From NCBI GenBank assembly GCA_036386415.1, contig DASVVT010000084.1, positions 1 through 64,000 of the forward strand: 64,000 nucleotides of DNA, given 5' to 3'. Position 1 is the stretch's first letter; every line of letters starts with the position of its first letter. The notes beneath the pieces are model-generated. The model had not been told where the DNA came from, made no database searches, and saw only the letters and a program-made list of their open reading frames with translations. This stretch comes from DASVVT01 sp036386415 (lineage in GTDB: Bacteria > Acidobacteriota > Blastocatellia > Pyrinomonadales > Pyrinomonadaceae). Shown here one piece after another: positions 1-7,884 of the stretch. Made by a program: the position numbers and the translations under genes.

Positions 1-117
1 AGAGGTAAATGTCCGATGCAGATCATCGGAGCAGCCATGCGTAAGCTGATCCACATCGCTTATGGAGTCTTGAAGAGTGGACGGCCATTCGATCCGTCAT
101 TAGTAAAAACTGCTTGA
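1..117 (+). CDS. IS110-family transposase, C-terminal end (partial, cut by window edge)
   Basis: Frame 1 is open from the window edge to TGA and encodes 38 residues including MQIIGAAMRKLIHIAYGVL and a GRPFDP tail. This is the usual end of the Transposase_20 (IS116/IS110/IS902) domain. IS110 enzymes are DEDD recombinases guided by a bridge RNA encoded in a non-coding end of the element. The DEDD half lies outside the window, so intactness cannot be judged. It stands directly upstream of a cassette-like region; a subgroup of IS1111/IS110 elements is known to insert specifically into attC sites. The family call is firm; the subgroup is unknown. Confidence 0.85.
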   Translation, partial: RGKCPMQIIGAAMRKLIHIAYGVLKSGRPFDPSLVKTA

Positions 118-298
118 CTCTCTAAGACGGTATCTAATTATTGTTGGGCCGCCGTTCTGTCACGTATAGAATGCGGGCCGTAAACAGAGGGTTAGCCTGG
201 GGGGTAGCTGTGAATGAATACTATCAAGGTGCATGATACCGTTTCACACGGTATTATGAAGTAGTTTGCTTGATATTTGTCTAGGATAGCGATTTAAA
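118..298 (+). other. Non-coding stretch: probable IS110 right end and possible half attC
   Basis: No ORF is supported here. The stretch should contain the right end of the IS110-type element. A GTTGGGC core, fitting the attC R' consensus GTTRRRY, lies at 143-149 after an AT-rich CTAATTATT that resembles an L' box. It could be the 3' half of an attC split by the IS, but the matching 5' half would be outside the window. The short inverted pair GATACCGTTTCA / CACGGTATTATG near 235-258 may act as promoter or terminator structure for the next gene. Confidence 0.3.
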
Positions 299-1087
299 AT
301 GACGACCTATAAGCCAAAATCCTCTGATTACATCCTTGCAGATGTCGAGGGCAAGAAGCGCAAGCTGCTGTCGACTCAAGCTTGCGAGAGTTTCAACACT
401 TCGCTACTTGGCGTGGGCGATTTAAACCAGTCTGCAACATCAACAGATGCGATTGCCGCAGTGTTTGATCTAGAAGGGTTTACGAATTTCTGCAAACAAA
501 TTGAGCCGCATCTTTCTGTACCATTGTTCCTAAGTGAGTTTCTCTCTTGGCTTATGGAGCAAATCAAGAAAGAGATGATCAACAAGGAGCTTCAGGCTGG
601 GGCATTACTTTGGTGCCCGCTGCCGTTTTTCGTCAAATTTATGGGAGACGGGATGCTTGTCCTCTGGGATTCGTCTGAGATGACCGATGTGGCGAGGCGA
701 AATGTCATTGTATCACTTCGTTATGTTTGCGACCGCTACACGAGAGATTTTTTACCAAAGATCCAACAAAAGGTGGTAGAGCCACCAGGCATTTTGCGGT
801 GTGGCATTGCTCGCGGAACAGTTTACTCGGTTGGCAATGGAAATGACTTTGTTGGGTCATGTATTAATATGGCTGCAAGAATTCAGAAACTTCCTGGTGC
901 GACATTCGCATTCAATCGACGCGGTTTCGATCTTGAAAGTTCCAATGTAGCTAAATTCTTTAAGGAAAAGATTATTGTGAGACGAGTTTCGATTCGCGGC
1001 ATCGGCGAAAACGAATTGATTGCTATACTGAAATCCGAGTTTGACTCGATGAAAGCCCCAGACAAAAAGATTTACCGAGACTCATAA
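299..1087 (+). CDS. Class III adenylate/guanylate cyclase-like protein
   Basis: 262-aa soluble protein that is essentially one class III nucleotidyl cyclase catalytic domain (about residues 50-245). Visible hallmarks are the first metal-binding Asp57 in VFDLEGFTNF, Lys113 and the second metal Asp117 in KFMGDGMLVLW, and Asp183, Asn190 and Arg194 in DFVGSCINMAAR, which match purine-specifying and transition-state residues. The catalytic set looks complete, and the Lys/Asp pair suggests ATP as substrate. No membrane segment or separate sensor domain is present; the first 50 residues are unassigned. The start is ATG with a weak ribosome site. Base composition is more AT-rich than the flanking genes, and the gene lies between an IS110 end and the first attC-like site, so acquisition by transfer is likely. 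Confidence 0.75.
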   Translation: MTTYKPKSSDYILADVEGKKRKLLSTQACESFNTSLLGVGDLNQSATSTDAIAAVFDLEGFTNFCKQIEPHLSVPLFLSEFLSWLMEQIKKEMINKELQAGALLWCPLPFFVKFMGDGMLVLWDSSEMTDVARRNVIVSLRYVCDRYTRDFLPKIQQKVVEPPGILRCGIARGTVYSVGNGNDFVGSCINMAARIQKLPGATFAFNRRGFDLESSNVAKFFKEKIIVRRVSIRGIGENELIAILKSEFDSMKAPDKKIYRDS

Positions 1088-1397
1088 TGATTATGAAATC
1101 ATTTTCGCAAGCCAATGTCTCATGTCTCTCAGGTCTTTAGCCAAGACTTTATTCGTTTGGATGAAAAACAATGTCGTCGTGTGGCATCACGATTAATCAT
1201 ACTTCCGAACAAACACTTGCAATAGTCTGGAAGAGATGAGTTTCTATTAGACAAATTTCCTTGCAACATTCCATGTCAATTGTCTCCCAGCCGCGTAAGC
1301 CCAGCGTTGTGACGCTTCGCATCCTAATTCAGTCGAGTTGGATGTGCCGCACCAAAGCCAAGCTGATGCGAGCGTTAAAGGGTTCAATCAAAGGGCT
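1088..1397 (+). other. Intergenic stretch without recognisable gene
   Basis: About 310 bases between the cyclase stop and the first attC-like site. Reading frames are short and unconvincing. If the cyclase is a cassette gene, this is its 3' untranslated tail leading to the recombination site. Confidence 0.4.
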
Positions 1398-1499
1398 GCC
1401 CAACAACTCATTCAACCGGAGCGCTAGTTAGCTTGTCTCTTGTCGTCAACCTGGCGGTTATGCACTTGCATGCGCGCCCGGTTAATTCGGGCGTTAGGC
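1398..1499 (+). repeat. attC-like recombination site A
   Basis: 102-nt imperfect palindrome. It opens with GCCCAAC (R'' type, 1398-1404) and closes with GTTAGGC (R' type, 1493-1499), which are complementary but for one base. Inside them CATTCAACCGG pairs imperfectly with CCGGTTAATTCGGGC, the same layout as classical attC sites such as that of aadA. The centre is variable. Strand and polarity match the following genes. No integron integrase is present in the window. Confidence 0.75.
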
Positions 1500-1804
1500 C
1501 GCGAGAGCAATATTGAGAATTACTCTCAATGCAACAGACAATCTCTCATCCGGTTTTACTGTTAGTGACCTCGCCAAACATGGGTCTTTCTGCGTTGATA
1601 TGTGGTACGGCAAAAAGGCCCATTCTGCCGTGAGAGCCCTCCAGACTGGCTTGAATCTATCGGCTCGCATGAGCACCATTAAACACTGCGGCGTTTAGCT
1701 TATTGCTCAGGGCTAATCTATAAACAGCGTGCCAGCAGTAAATTTGCGTCTGACATCTCAGGCTCAGAGAACGCTTGGACACAGCACACCACGGAGGTGA
1801 AGTG
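1500..1804 (+). other. Leader between attC-like site A and the M23-like gene
   Basis: About 300 bases. A 61-codon ATG frame (1513-1698) exists but shows no recognisable protein and no good ribosome site, so it is not called. The last bases carry a strong ribosome-binding site, GGAGGTGA at 1793-1800, which fixes the start of the next gene at ATG 1805. Confidence 0.45.
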
Positions 1805-3667
1805 ATGGGTCACGAACATATAACGGTTGATGTACAACCCGTAGAAGGCGACAAGGCGTATTACCTGCCCATCGCGGCCAAAGCGAAGGGCGAGAAAGAG
1901 AAGGTCAAGATTGTGCTGTGCCTGCACATTACCAACTCAAGGCACAACCCCGACAGGGTGACCTTAAGCAGAATAATGTTTTCCTTCCCCGGCTCGAATC
2001 ATCCGGTCAAGACCATGAAGAAGGTCAAGATCGCGCTCGACACGGGGGCAGATCCAGACCTCAACGACGGCAGGATCGCCCCGGGTGTCACCGCCGTCTG
2101 GTCGAATGGACGTGTAGGGCAAGACAGGAACGAAGTATATCTGGACGCGCCAGCCCCGCCACGGATTGCGGTGGATCTCATCTTCGAGGAGAACCCCACG
2201 CCATTCAACGTCACACTCGGCTTGATTCCCTATACCGACCCCACAGGCAGGGGGGCACTCATTCTGCCTTTCGCCCCCTACGAATTGCGCAACGGGGAAT
2301 ACCTCGTCACCAGCGCTCTGCATTTGTTTAACGGCGGGGCCAGCGGCACACAAATCTTCGCTCACGACATAGGCATCGAGGCCAAAGTGGGTGGCTCGTG
2401 GAGTTCCCTTTTGCCGGAAACAAACGGCAGCCAGAGGGAGCATTATCGCATCTGGGGTAAGCCTGTGCGCGCAGTTGCCGACGGGCAGGTGCTAAGCTGG
2501 GAAAACGACGTTGAAGATAATCCGCGTCCGAACGTGGAGCTGCCGGACGTGCCCGTGGGTGGCAACAGCATTTGGGTCACTCACGGCAAAATTGAAGTGC
2601 AGTACTCCCACCTGCAAAAGGGTACCATACCAGTTGATCTGATGAAGCCGGACGCGCCAGTGAAGGCCGGACAACAGTTGGGGCTGGCAGGCAATTCCGG
2701 TAACACCGGCGGTTTCCCGCACCTTCACATGGAAGGCCGGGACACCGCCACCCATACACTGCGCGGCCTGCCGTTCAAGAACGGCTGGGTGCTGCCGCGC
2801 TCGCTGATCCAATCAGACCACTCCGGCGACTGGGTGCGTCTCACCAACGACGGCATTCCCAGGACCAAGGTAGCCATCTGGCCCGCCTCGACTTTCCCGC
2901 GCGCCGTGATTAAGGCGTTCGGCATCGCACGCTCCGGCGACTGGACGAATGAACTCTGGTACAGCTCAAACCTCAAGAGCTTTCAGACAAAGGTGGCGGA
3001 ACTCTCAGACCGCGGGATGCAGTTGATCCACGTCGAAGGCTTCATGGAGAACGGCAAGCGCCGCTGGGCAGGCGTCGCACGCTCAGGCCACTGGGCGACC
3101 AGATTCTTTGTCACCCCCAACCTTCGGGCCTTCGAGCTAATGTTGGCGGTCTTGAACAATGAAGGTTTCAGACTGACTCAGGTGATGACCTATCTGCGTC
3201 GCTCTGGCGCGCGTAGTTGGGCGGGCATCGCACGCTCCGGCGACTGGGAAGACACGTTCTTTATCAACCCCGACGCCAAAATCTTCAAGTCGCTGGTGGA
3301 GGCATTAGATAAGAATGATTCCAAGCTCGTCTGCGTCACCACTTATTTCGAAGACCCCTTCGGTAAAATTCACAACTGGATCGGCGTCGCCCACTCAGGC
3401 CATTGGAAGAGCGAGTTCTTCACCAGCCCCGATGGTGACAGCTTCAGGAATAAAGCGCAGGAACTGTTAGATAAGCGGGGGTTGCGGCTCATTTATGCCA
3501 CCACCTATGAGAAGTTTGGCCGGTTTCGCTGGGCGGGCATCGCACGCTCCGGCGACTGGTCGAACGTTTTCTGGTTCAGCCCGGACCTGGATAGCTTTGA
3601 CCGCGTCGCCCAGGACCTTTTCAACGAGCAGGGATTACGGCTGGAGTTTATGGAGTTCTACACCTAG
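1805..3667 (+). CDS. M23-like (LytM) domain protein with five C-terminal tandem repeats
   Basis: 620-aa protein; ATG 1805 is chosen because GGAGGTGA sits 4 nt upstream (the frame opens earlier at TTG 1775). Residues 1-180 are unassigned and beta-rich. Residues about 180-330 look like an M23/LytM peptidase: FAHDIGI, GKPVRAVADGQVLSW, a YSHL motif, GQQLGLAGNSGNTGG and the zinc-binding FPHLHMEG (His306/His308). The canonical HxxxD box is replaced by AHD, so activity is uncertain. Residues about 365-620 hold five repeats of about 50 residues, each opening with G[IV]A[RH]SG[DH]W, resembling bacterial tandem repeat domain 1 (PF17660). No signal peptide is visible, so export would need another route; with an eCIS 2 kb downstream it could be injected cargo (inference). 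It is flanked by attC-like sites A and B. Confidence 0.7.
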   Translation: MGHEHITVDVQPVEGDKAYYLPIAAKAKGEKEKVKIVLCLHITNSRHNPDRVTLSRIMFSFPGSNHPVKTMKKVKIALDTGADPDLNDGRIAPGVTAVWSNGRVGQDRNEVYLDAPAPPRIAVDLIFEENPTPFNVTLGLIPYTDPTGRGALILPFAPYELRNGEYLVTSALHLFNGGASGTQIFAHDIGIEAKVGGSWSSLLPETNGSQREHYRIWGKPVRAVADGQVLSWENDVEDNPRPNVELPDVPVGGNSIWVTHGKIEVQYSHLQKGTIPVDLMKPDAPVKAGQQLGLAGNSGNTGGFPHLHMEGRDTATHTLRGLPFKNGWVLPRSLIQSDHSGDWVRLTNDGIPRTKVAIWPASTFPRAVIKAFGIARSGDWTNELWYSSNLKSFQTKVAELSDRGMQLIHVEGFMENGKRRWAGVARSGHWATRFFVTPNLRAFELMLAVLNNEGFRLTQVMTYLRRSGARSWAGIARSGDWEDTFFINPDAKIFKSLVEALDKNDSKLVCVTTYFEDPFGKIHNWIGVAHSGHWKSEFFTSPDGDSFRNKAQELLDKRGLRLIYATTYEKFGRFRWAGIARSGDWSNVFWFSPDLDSFDRVAQDLFNEQGLRLEFMEFYT

Positions 3668-3843
3668 ACCGCTCAAGCGATACTCGCTTAAGCGCCTCGT
3701 TGACATGACGACAAACTTGAGAGTATTAGGAAAGATAGAGCGCGCGTCGTATGAGCGACAAGCTAATCCTGGATTCTGCCAGCTATTATCACGGCGGGTG
3801 CTATCGGTCGAGCACTTTGAGCCGAATATGTTAATGCCAAGCT

Positions 3844-3944
3844 GCCTGACAATGGCATGCACCCGACAGCGAATAGCGCGGCTCTCATCGGGAGCCTGGC
3901 CGTAGCGCAGTTGCGTGCGCGGCGGGTGACGCCAGGCTGTAGGC
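3844..3944 (+). repeat. attC-like recombination site B (degenerate)
   Basis: 101-nt imperfect palindrome after the M23-like gene. It opens with GCCTGAC and closes with TGTAGGC, a degenerate R' (GTTAGGC expected). The inner arms TGGCATGCACCCG and CGGGTGACGCCA pair. The AATGGCATGC word after the R'' core recurs in sites C and D. The flanking genes are each single and on the same strand. Judged a decayed member of the same series. Confidence 0.55.
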
Positions 3945-3991
3945 GCTAGTGTGTTGTGAAAGAGAGAGCAATATCCGGGTGACGGAGCAAT

Positions 3992-4450
3992 ATGAACGTC
4001 TGGCGTTACCAAATCTGCGAAAGTCTGGAGATTGACGCTCCTGTCGAGCAGGTCTATGCACTCGCCTCCGACCCGGAAATGGTTCCTTCATACGCGCCAG
4101 AGGTCGCCCGAATCGAAGTCGTCAGAAGAATAAGTGTGCACCTCGTCTTAGTTAAGAGCTATCTGAAAGTCGCGGGGCTAACATGCGGCTTTTTGTATCA
4201 GTATCATTACCGCCCGCCGACGCATTATAGCGGTGTGCAAGAAGGCGGAGGTCTCCTGCGCGGGTATTTCACCCTGAGCTTCAGGTCATGCGAGAGTGGT
4301 ACGACTGTGTCTCACACGGAAGGGATTCTGAGCCCTGTCCCCCTCCTGGCGTGGATTAGTGGCTTCATCTACTTCCACATCCTGGCGCGAGGCGGTATGG
4401 GAGAAGAGCTTGGGAGGTTAAAGAATCTGGTCGAGGGACGAGTCATTTGA
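3992..4450 (+). CDS. SRPBCC-family (polyketide cyclase/START-like) protein
   Basis: 152 residues. The N-terminus, with ESLEIDAPVEQVYALASDPE followed by VPSYAPEVARIEVV, is the standard opening of the SRPBCC helix-grip fold (first strand, then the two short helices). The C-terminal helix that closes the pocket follows FHILARGGMGEELGRLKNLV. Such proteins bind hydrophobic ligands or lipids or act as small cyclases; nothing here fixes the ligand. The gene is alone between attC-like sites B and C, as in a one-gene cassette. The start ATG is preceded by only a weak ribosome site (GACGGAGC). Confidence 0.7.
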   Translation: MNVWRYQICESLEIDAPVEQVYALASDPEMVPSYAPEVARIEVVRRISVHLVLVKSYLKVAGLTCGFLYQYHYRPPTHYSGVQEGGGLLRGYFTLSFRSCESGTTVSHTEGILSPVPLLAWISGFIYFHILARGGMGEELGRLKNLVEGRVI

Positions 4451-4475
4451 AGGTAGTATGCGTATTCGAGGCAGC

Positions 4476-4565
4476 GCTTAACAACGGCATGCATCCGACC
4501 CGCGACACGACTGCTCTCATGTTCAATCAGCGGACGTAGCGGGCGGGTGAATTCAGGCGTTAGAT
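4476..4565 (+). repeat. attC-like recombination site C
   Basis: 90-nt imperfect palindrome. It opens with GCTTAAC (4476-4482) and closes with GTTAGAT (4559-4565, continuing GC), a common R' form. Arms CATCCGACCCGC and GCGGGCGGGTGAATTCAGGC pair with small bulges. The closing half GGTGAATTCAGGCGTTAGAT is close to well-known attC 3' ends. It lies 50 bases before the racemase start, as expected for the junction between two cassettes. Confidence 0.75.
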
Positions 4566-4616
4566 GCTCCCCTTGGTATTTCCGAAGGTCTTTATAGTGG
4601 CGGAGGCGAAGAGATT

Positions 4617-5309
4617 GTGACCCAACATATTGGTATCGTGGCTGGCAGTGCAGAGGGCGCAGCCCTGTGTTACCGCACAATTTGTTTGGAGGCCCCGGCT
4701 GTCATGGGTGAGCATAATCACCCTGAGATAACCATGAACTCGGTGCCAATGGCCGAGCACATGCGCCACATTCGTGCGAACGACTGGGAGTCAGTAGCCG
4801 ATGCTTTAGCAGCTTCTGCGCGTAAGGTGGCGCAGGCCGGGGCAGACTTCGCCATCTGTCCCGATAACACATACCACCTGGCATTCGAGCACTTGATTCC
4901 GCAGTCCCCTATCCCGTGGCTACATATCGCCGGAGCGGTCGCTGAAGAAGCCCACCGTTTGGGCTACATGCGGCTTGGCATTTTAGGGACGAAGTATCTG
5001 ATGGAAGGGACTGTCTACTCCGAGGCGTTAGAGGAATTCAGGATCGAGAGCAAAATACCTGATGAAGCGGATAGAGAAAAGATTAATGAGATTATCTTTA
5101 AGGAGTTAGTCAACGGTATCTTCCCGGAAACCTCCCGGTTATACTTTAATGAAGTTGCGGGAAAATTTAAGGCGCGTGGATGTGATGCGGTCGTCCTCGG
5201 TTGCACTGAGATACCGTTAATCATCCGCCCGGACGACACTCCCCTACCCACCCTGGATTCGACGCGCTTGCTCGCGAGAGCAGCCCTCAGGAGGGCTCTT
5301 GAACAATAA
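4617..5309 (+). CDS. Aspartate/glutamate racemase family protein
   Basis: 230 residues, the usual length of the family. It starts with HIGIVAGSAEGA, the opening strand and loop, and carries both catalytic cysteines of the cofactor-independent two-base mechanism: Cys81 in FAICPDNTYH and Cys196 in VVLGCTEIPLI. LDSTRLLARAAL is the usual C-terminal helix. The first motif reads CPDNT rather than CNT, a variant of the YgeA/aspartate racemase group, so the substrate is not certain. Start GTG 4617 is supported by GGAGG at 4602-4606. It is the third single gene bounded by attC-like sites (C upstream, a truncated D downstream). Confidence 0.8.
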   Translation: MTQHIGIVAGSAEGAALCYRTICLEAPAVMGEHNHPEITMNSVPMAEHMRHIRANDWESVADALAASARKVAQAGADFAICPDNTYHLAFEHLIPQSPIPWLHIAGAVAEEAHRLGYMRLGILGTKYLMEGTVYSEALEEFRIESKIPDEADREKINEIIFKELVNGIFPETSRLYFNEVAGKFKARGCDAVVLGCTEIPLIIRPDDTPLPTLDSTRLLARAALRRALEQ

Positions 5310-5319
5310 GCCAGCCCGC

Positions 5320-5350
5320 ATTTAACAATGGCATGCCCGTGACACGACCG
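5320..5350 (+). repeat. attC-like site D, 5' half only
   Basis: ATTTAAC (5320-5326) followed by AATGGCATGCCCGTGACACG repeats the opening halves of sites B and C. No matching R' half follows within 150 bases, so the site appears truncated. It marks the end of the cassette-like region, about 325 bases before the eCIS operon. Confidence 0.45.
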
Positions 5351-5675
5351 CAACCCTACAGCAAGAATCTCTGCTATTGACATTTCCGTAAAGTGAGCCT
5401 ACGCTTCGTAGCTAACCTGTCAGGGCTTAGTGAGTAAAAGTTAATTCCCTTAACCTGTCAAGATTCTTACTTTCGCAGTTAAGGCAAGCAGTCTGTTCTT
5501 GAAAAAAAGTGCAGCCTCTCTCTCTGCGTTGGAGCGCCACGCTAAAAGCCAATTAGCCGCCTTACATGAGCGCCTTGTTTCAGCGCAGCACAGAGGATCT
5601 TCAGCTTTTACTTTCATCGGACAGATATAAAGGCAAGCGTCTCTCTCCGGCCAGGAGAATTGAGGGTTCAATCCC
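5351..5675 (+). promoter_or_regulatory. Upstream region of the eCIS operon with a 10-bp direct repeat
   Basis: This 325-base non-coding stretch should contain the operon promoter. The decamer TAACCTGTCA occurs twice on the same strand, at 5413-5422 and 5451-5460, with starts 38 bases apart. That spacing suits a pair of operator half-sites on roughly the same DNA face. No confident -35/-10 pair could be assigned. Confidence 0.3.
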
Positions 5676-7871
5676 TTGAGCATCACGTTCAACGAGAGAA
5701 GATTGAGCGAGATTAGCGGATCACCTCTCGATGGTCTGTTGTTGCTGCTGCGTCGACTCGACCAGCGGCTTGAGCAGGCACTCGCCTCGGCACGCAACTC
5801 GTATGGGCCAGAGGCGGAAGCAGACCCCTATCATGGACTCTACATGAGCCCTAACGATTTAACTCGTTGGCTCAGCCGAGGGCCGTGCGAGCCTCTTCTC
5901 GCGGGTGATGAGAACGGGCCGGGCGAGCCTCTATCGGATTCGACAGATGACTATTGCTCACGCCTCGCCTGGTTAGCCAGAACCTATGGTCTCTCATCTT
6001 TTGACCTTGACCTGATCCTGATCGCGCTGGCCCCTGAACTCGACCTGCGTTACGAACGTGTATATGCCTACATTCAAGATGACGTGACACGGAGGCGACC
6101 GAGCGTAGACTTGTCGCTCAACCTATTATGCTCTTCGGCGAGCGCCAAACTCATGCGCCGCGCGCACTTCGCATCTGATGCGCCACTGATCCGAAACTGG
6201 CTGCTCCAATTATTTCCTGATCCCAATCAGTTTCAGCCGCCCCTCCTAGCCCACTATCTCAAGCTGGACGAGCAGATTGTTCACCTGCTGCTGGAGCAAA
6301 AGAGTTTGGATACGCGGCTGTCGCCATTCTGCCGGATAGTCGAAGCGGATGGCTCTCTGGCCGCCTTGCCGATCTCAGCCGACATGAAGCGTGCTCTGCC
6401 AGCCCTTGTTGCCCGGGCGCGGGAAGACTGCCAGCCGCTCAAACTATATTTCCACGGGCCACGCGGCGCGGGCAAGCAGCAGACGGTCGAAGCGCTGGCT
6501 GTTGAGACGGGGTCTAGATTGTTGTTGGTTGATGTGGCGCGCGCCCTCGCAGCCTCTTTGGATTTCAATCAGACTGTGAAGCTGATCTTTCGTGAAGCGC
6601 AGTTCCAGGATGCCATTCTCTACCTGGATAGCCTTGATGCTCTGCGCGTTGAAGAGCGCTCGCTCCCTTATCAACAGCTTTTAATGGCTCTCGATGAGGA
6701 TCAGGGGATCACGATACTGGCTGGCGAGCAGCCGCGCGCGCCGCTCGTCAACCGTTCAACGAAAGTGTTTGATATACACTTCCCCGTTCAAGATTTTGCG
6801 CAGCGCAGGGGCTGCTGGGATGACATCCTTAGTCAGCATGGCATTAAGCTAGACGCTGGTGAAGTGGACGTTTTAGCCGGTCGCTTTCGCCTGACTCACA
6901 GTGAGATCGCCGCCACGGTCGTCGCCGCCGCTGATCGAACACGCTGGCGCGAAGTGGCGCATTCATCAACAGAAGCGCCCCCTGATGCTCAACTGACTGT
7001 GAGCGACCTCTTCGCCTGCGCCCGCCAGCAGTTCAGTCATAATCTGGCGTCACTGGCGCACAAGATCGAACCCAGGTATACCTGGGACGACATTGTGGTT
7101 CCGCCCGATCAGCTTTCCCAACTCAAAGAGATCTGTGATCAGGCCGCATACCGGCATATCGTGTATAGCGAGTGGGGATTTGATCGTAAGCTCTCGCTCG
7201 GAAAAGGTATCAACACGCTCTTTTCCGGCCCGCCGGGCACTGGAAAGACGATGGCCGCAGAGGTGATCGCAGGCGAGTTGCACCTGGACCTTTACAAGAT
7301 TGATCTCTCGCAGGTCGTCAGCAAATACATCGGCGAGACGGAGAAAAACCTGGATCGCATCTTCCGCGAAGCTCAAGCCAGTTTCTCGATCCTCTTCTTC
7401 GACGAAGCCGATGCACTCTTCGGCAAACGCTCGGAGGTCAAGGATGCTCACGACCGCTACGCGAACATAGAAGTCGGCTATCTCTTGCAGAAGATGGAGG
7501 AGTACGACGGCATAGCCATTCTCGCGACCAACCTGCGCCAGCACATGGACGATGCGTTCGTGCGGCGTATGCAGGTCATCATTGAGTTTCCATTCCCGAA
7601 CGAGCAGTACCGGCGGGAGATTTGGAAGGTGATGTTCCCGCCTGAAGCGCCGCTCGCAGACGATCTTGATTTCGACCTCCTCGCGCGCGACATCCGCCTG
7701 GCCGGAGGGAACATCAAGAACATCGCCCTCGCCGCGGCATTCTACGCCGCCGGAGACGGCAGGGTCATCCGCATGCCGCACCTGATTCAAGCTGCGCGGC
7801 GAGAGTTTCAGAAGATGGGGCGGACGTGGACCGAAGCTGAAGGTAGCGAGCAACGATCATCTATCTCTTAA
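5676..7871 (+). CDS. eCIS-associated tandem AAA+ ATPase (Pvc15-like)
   Basis: 731 residues, the normal size for the ATPase found in almost every eCIS locus. An N-terminal helical region (1-240) is followed by a degenerate first AAA module (P-loop-like FHGPRGAGKQQT near 260; DAILYLDSLDAL) and a canonical second module: Walker A SGPPGTGKTMAAE near 515, Walker B ILFFDEADALFGKR, an arginine-containing sensor region and a C-terminal helical lid. Only the second module looks competent for ATP hydrolysis. The role in particle assembly or cargo loading is inferred from the family. The start is TTG 5676 with a modest GGAG upstream; a slightly different start cannot be excluded. First gene of the injection-system operon. 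Confidence 0.85.
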   Translation: MSITFNERRLSEISGSPLDGLLLLLRRLDQRLEQALASARNSYGPEAEADPYHGLYMSPNDLTRWLSRGPCEPLLAGDENGPGEPLSDSTDDYCSRLAWLARTYGLSSFDLDLILIALAPELDLRYERVYAYIQDDVTRRRPSVDLSLNLLCSSASAKLMRRAHFASDAPLIRNWLLQLFPDPNQFQPPLLAHYLKLDEQIVHLLLEQKSLDTRLSPFCRIVEADGSLAALPISADMKRALPALVARAREDCQPLKLYFHGPRGAGKQQTVEALAVETGSRLLLVDVARALAASLDFNQTVKLIFREAQFQDAILYLDSLDALRVEERSLPYQQLLMALDEDQGITILAGEQPRAPLVNRSTKVFDIHFPVQDFAQRRGCWDDILSQHGIKLDAGEVDVLAGRFRLTHSEIAATVVAAADRTRWREVAHSSTEAPPDAQLTVSDLFACARQQFSHNLASLAHKIEPRYTWDDIVVPPDQLSQLKEICDQAAYRHIVYSEWGFDRKLSLGKGINTLFSGPPGTGKTMAAEVIAGELHLDLYKIDLSQVVSKYIGETEKNLDRIFREAQASFSILFFDEADALFGKRSEVKDAHDRYANIEVGYLLQKMEEYDGIAILATNLRQHMDDAFVRRMQVIIEFPFPNEQYRREIWKVMFPPEAPLADDLDFDLLARDIRLAGGNIKNIALAAAFYAAGDGRVIRMPHLIQAARREFQKMGRTWTEAEGSEQRSSIS

Positions 7872-7884
7872 AGGAGGGGCAGCG

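Noticed and set aside
1513..1698. 61-residue frame between attC-like site A and the M23-like gene
   Set aside because: No ribosome site, no protein family, no codon bias; probably a chance frame in the cassette leader.
3495..3905. 136-residue frame overlapping the end of the M23-like gene
   Set aside because: Out-of-frame continuation over coding sequence and attC-like site B; no family match or ribosome site.
7050..7853. 267-residue frame opposite the AAA+ gene
   Set aside because: Antisense shadow; the plus-strand product has intact Walker motifs here.
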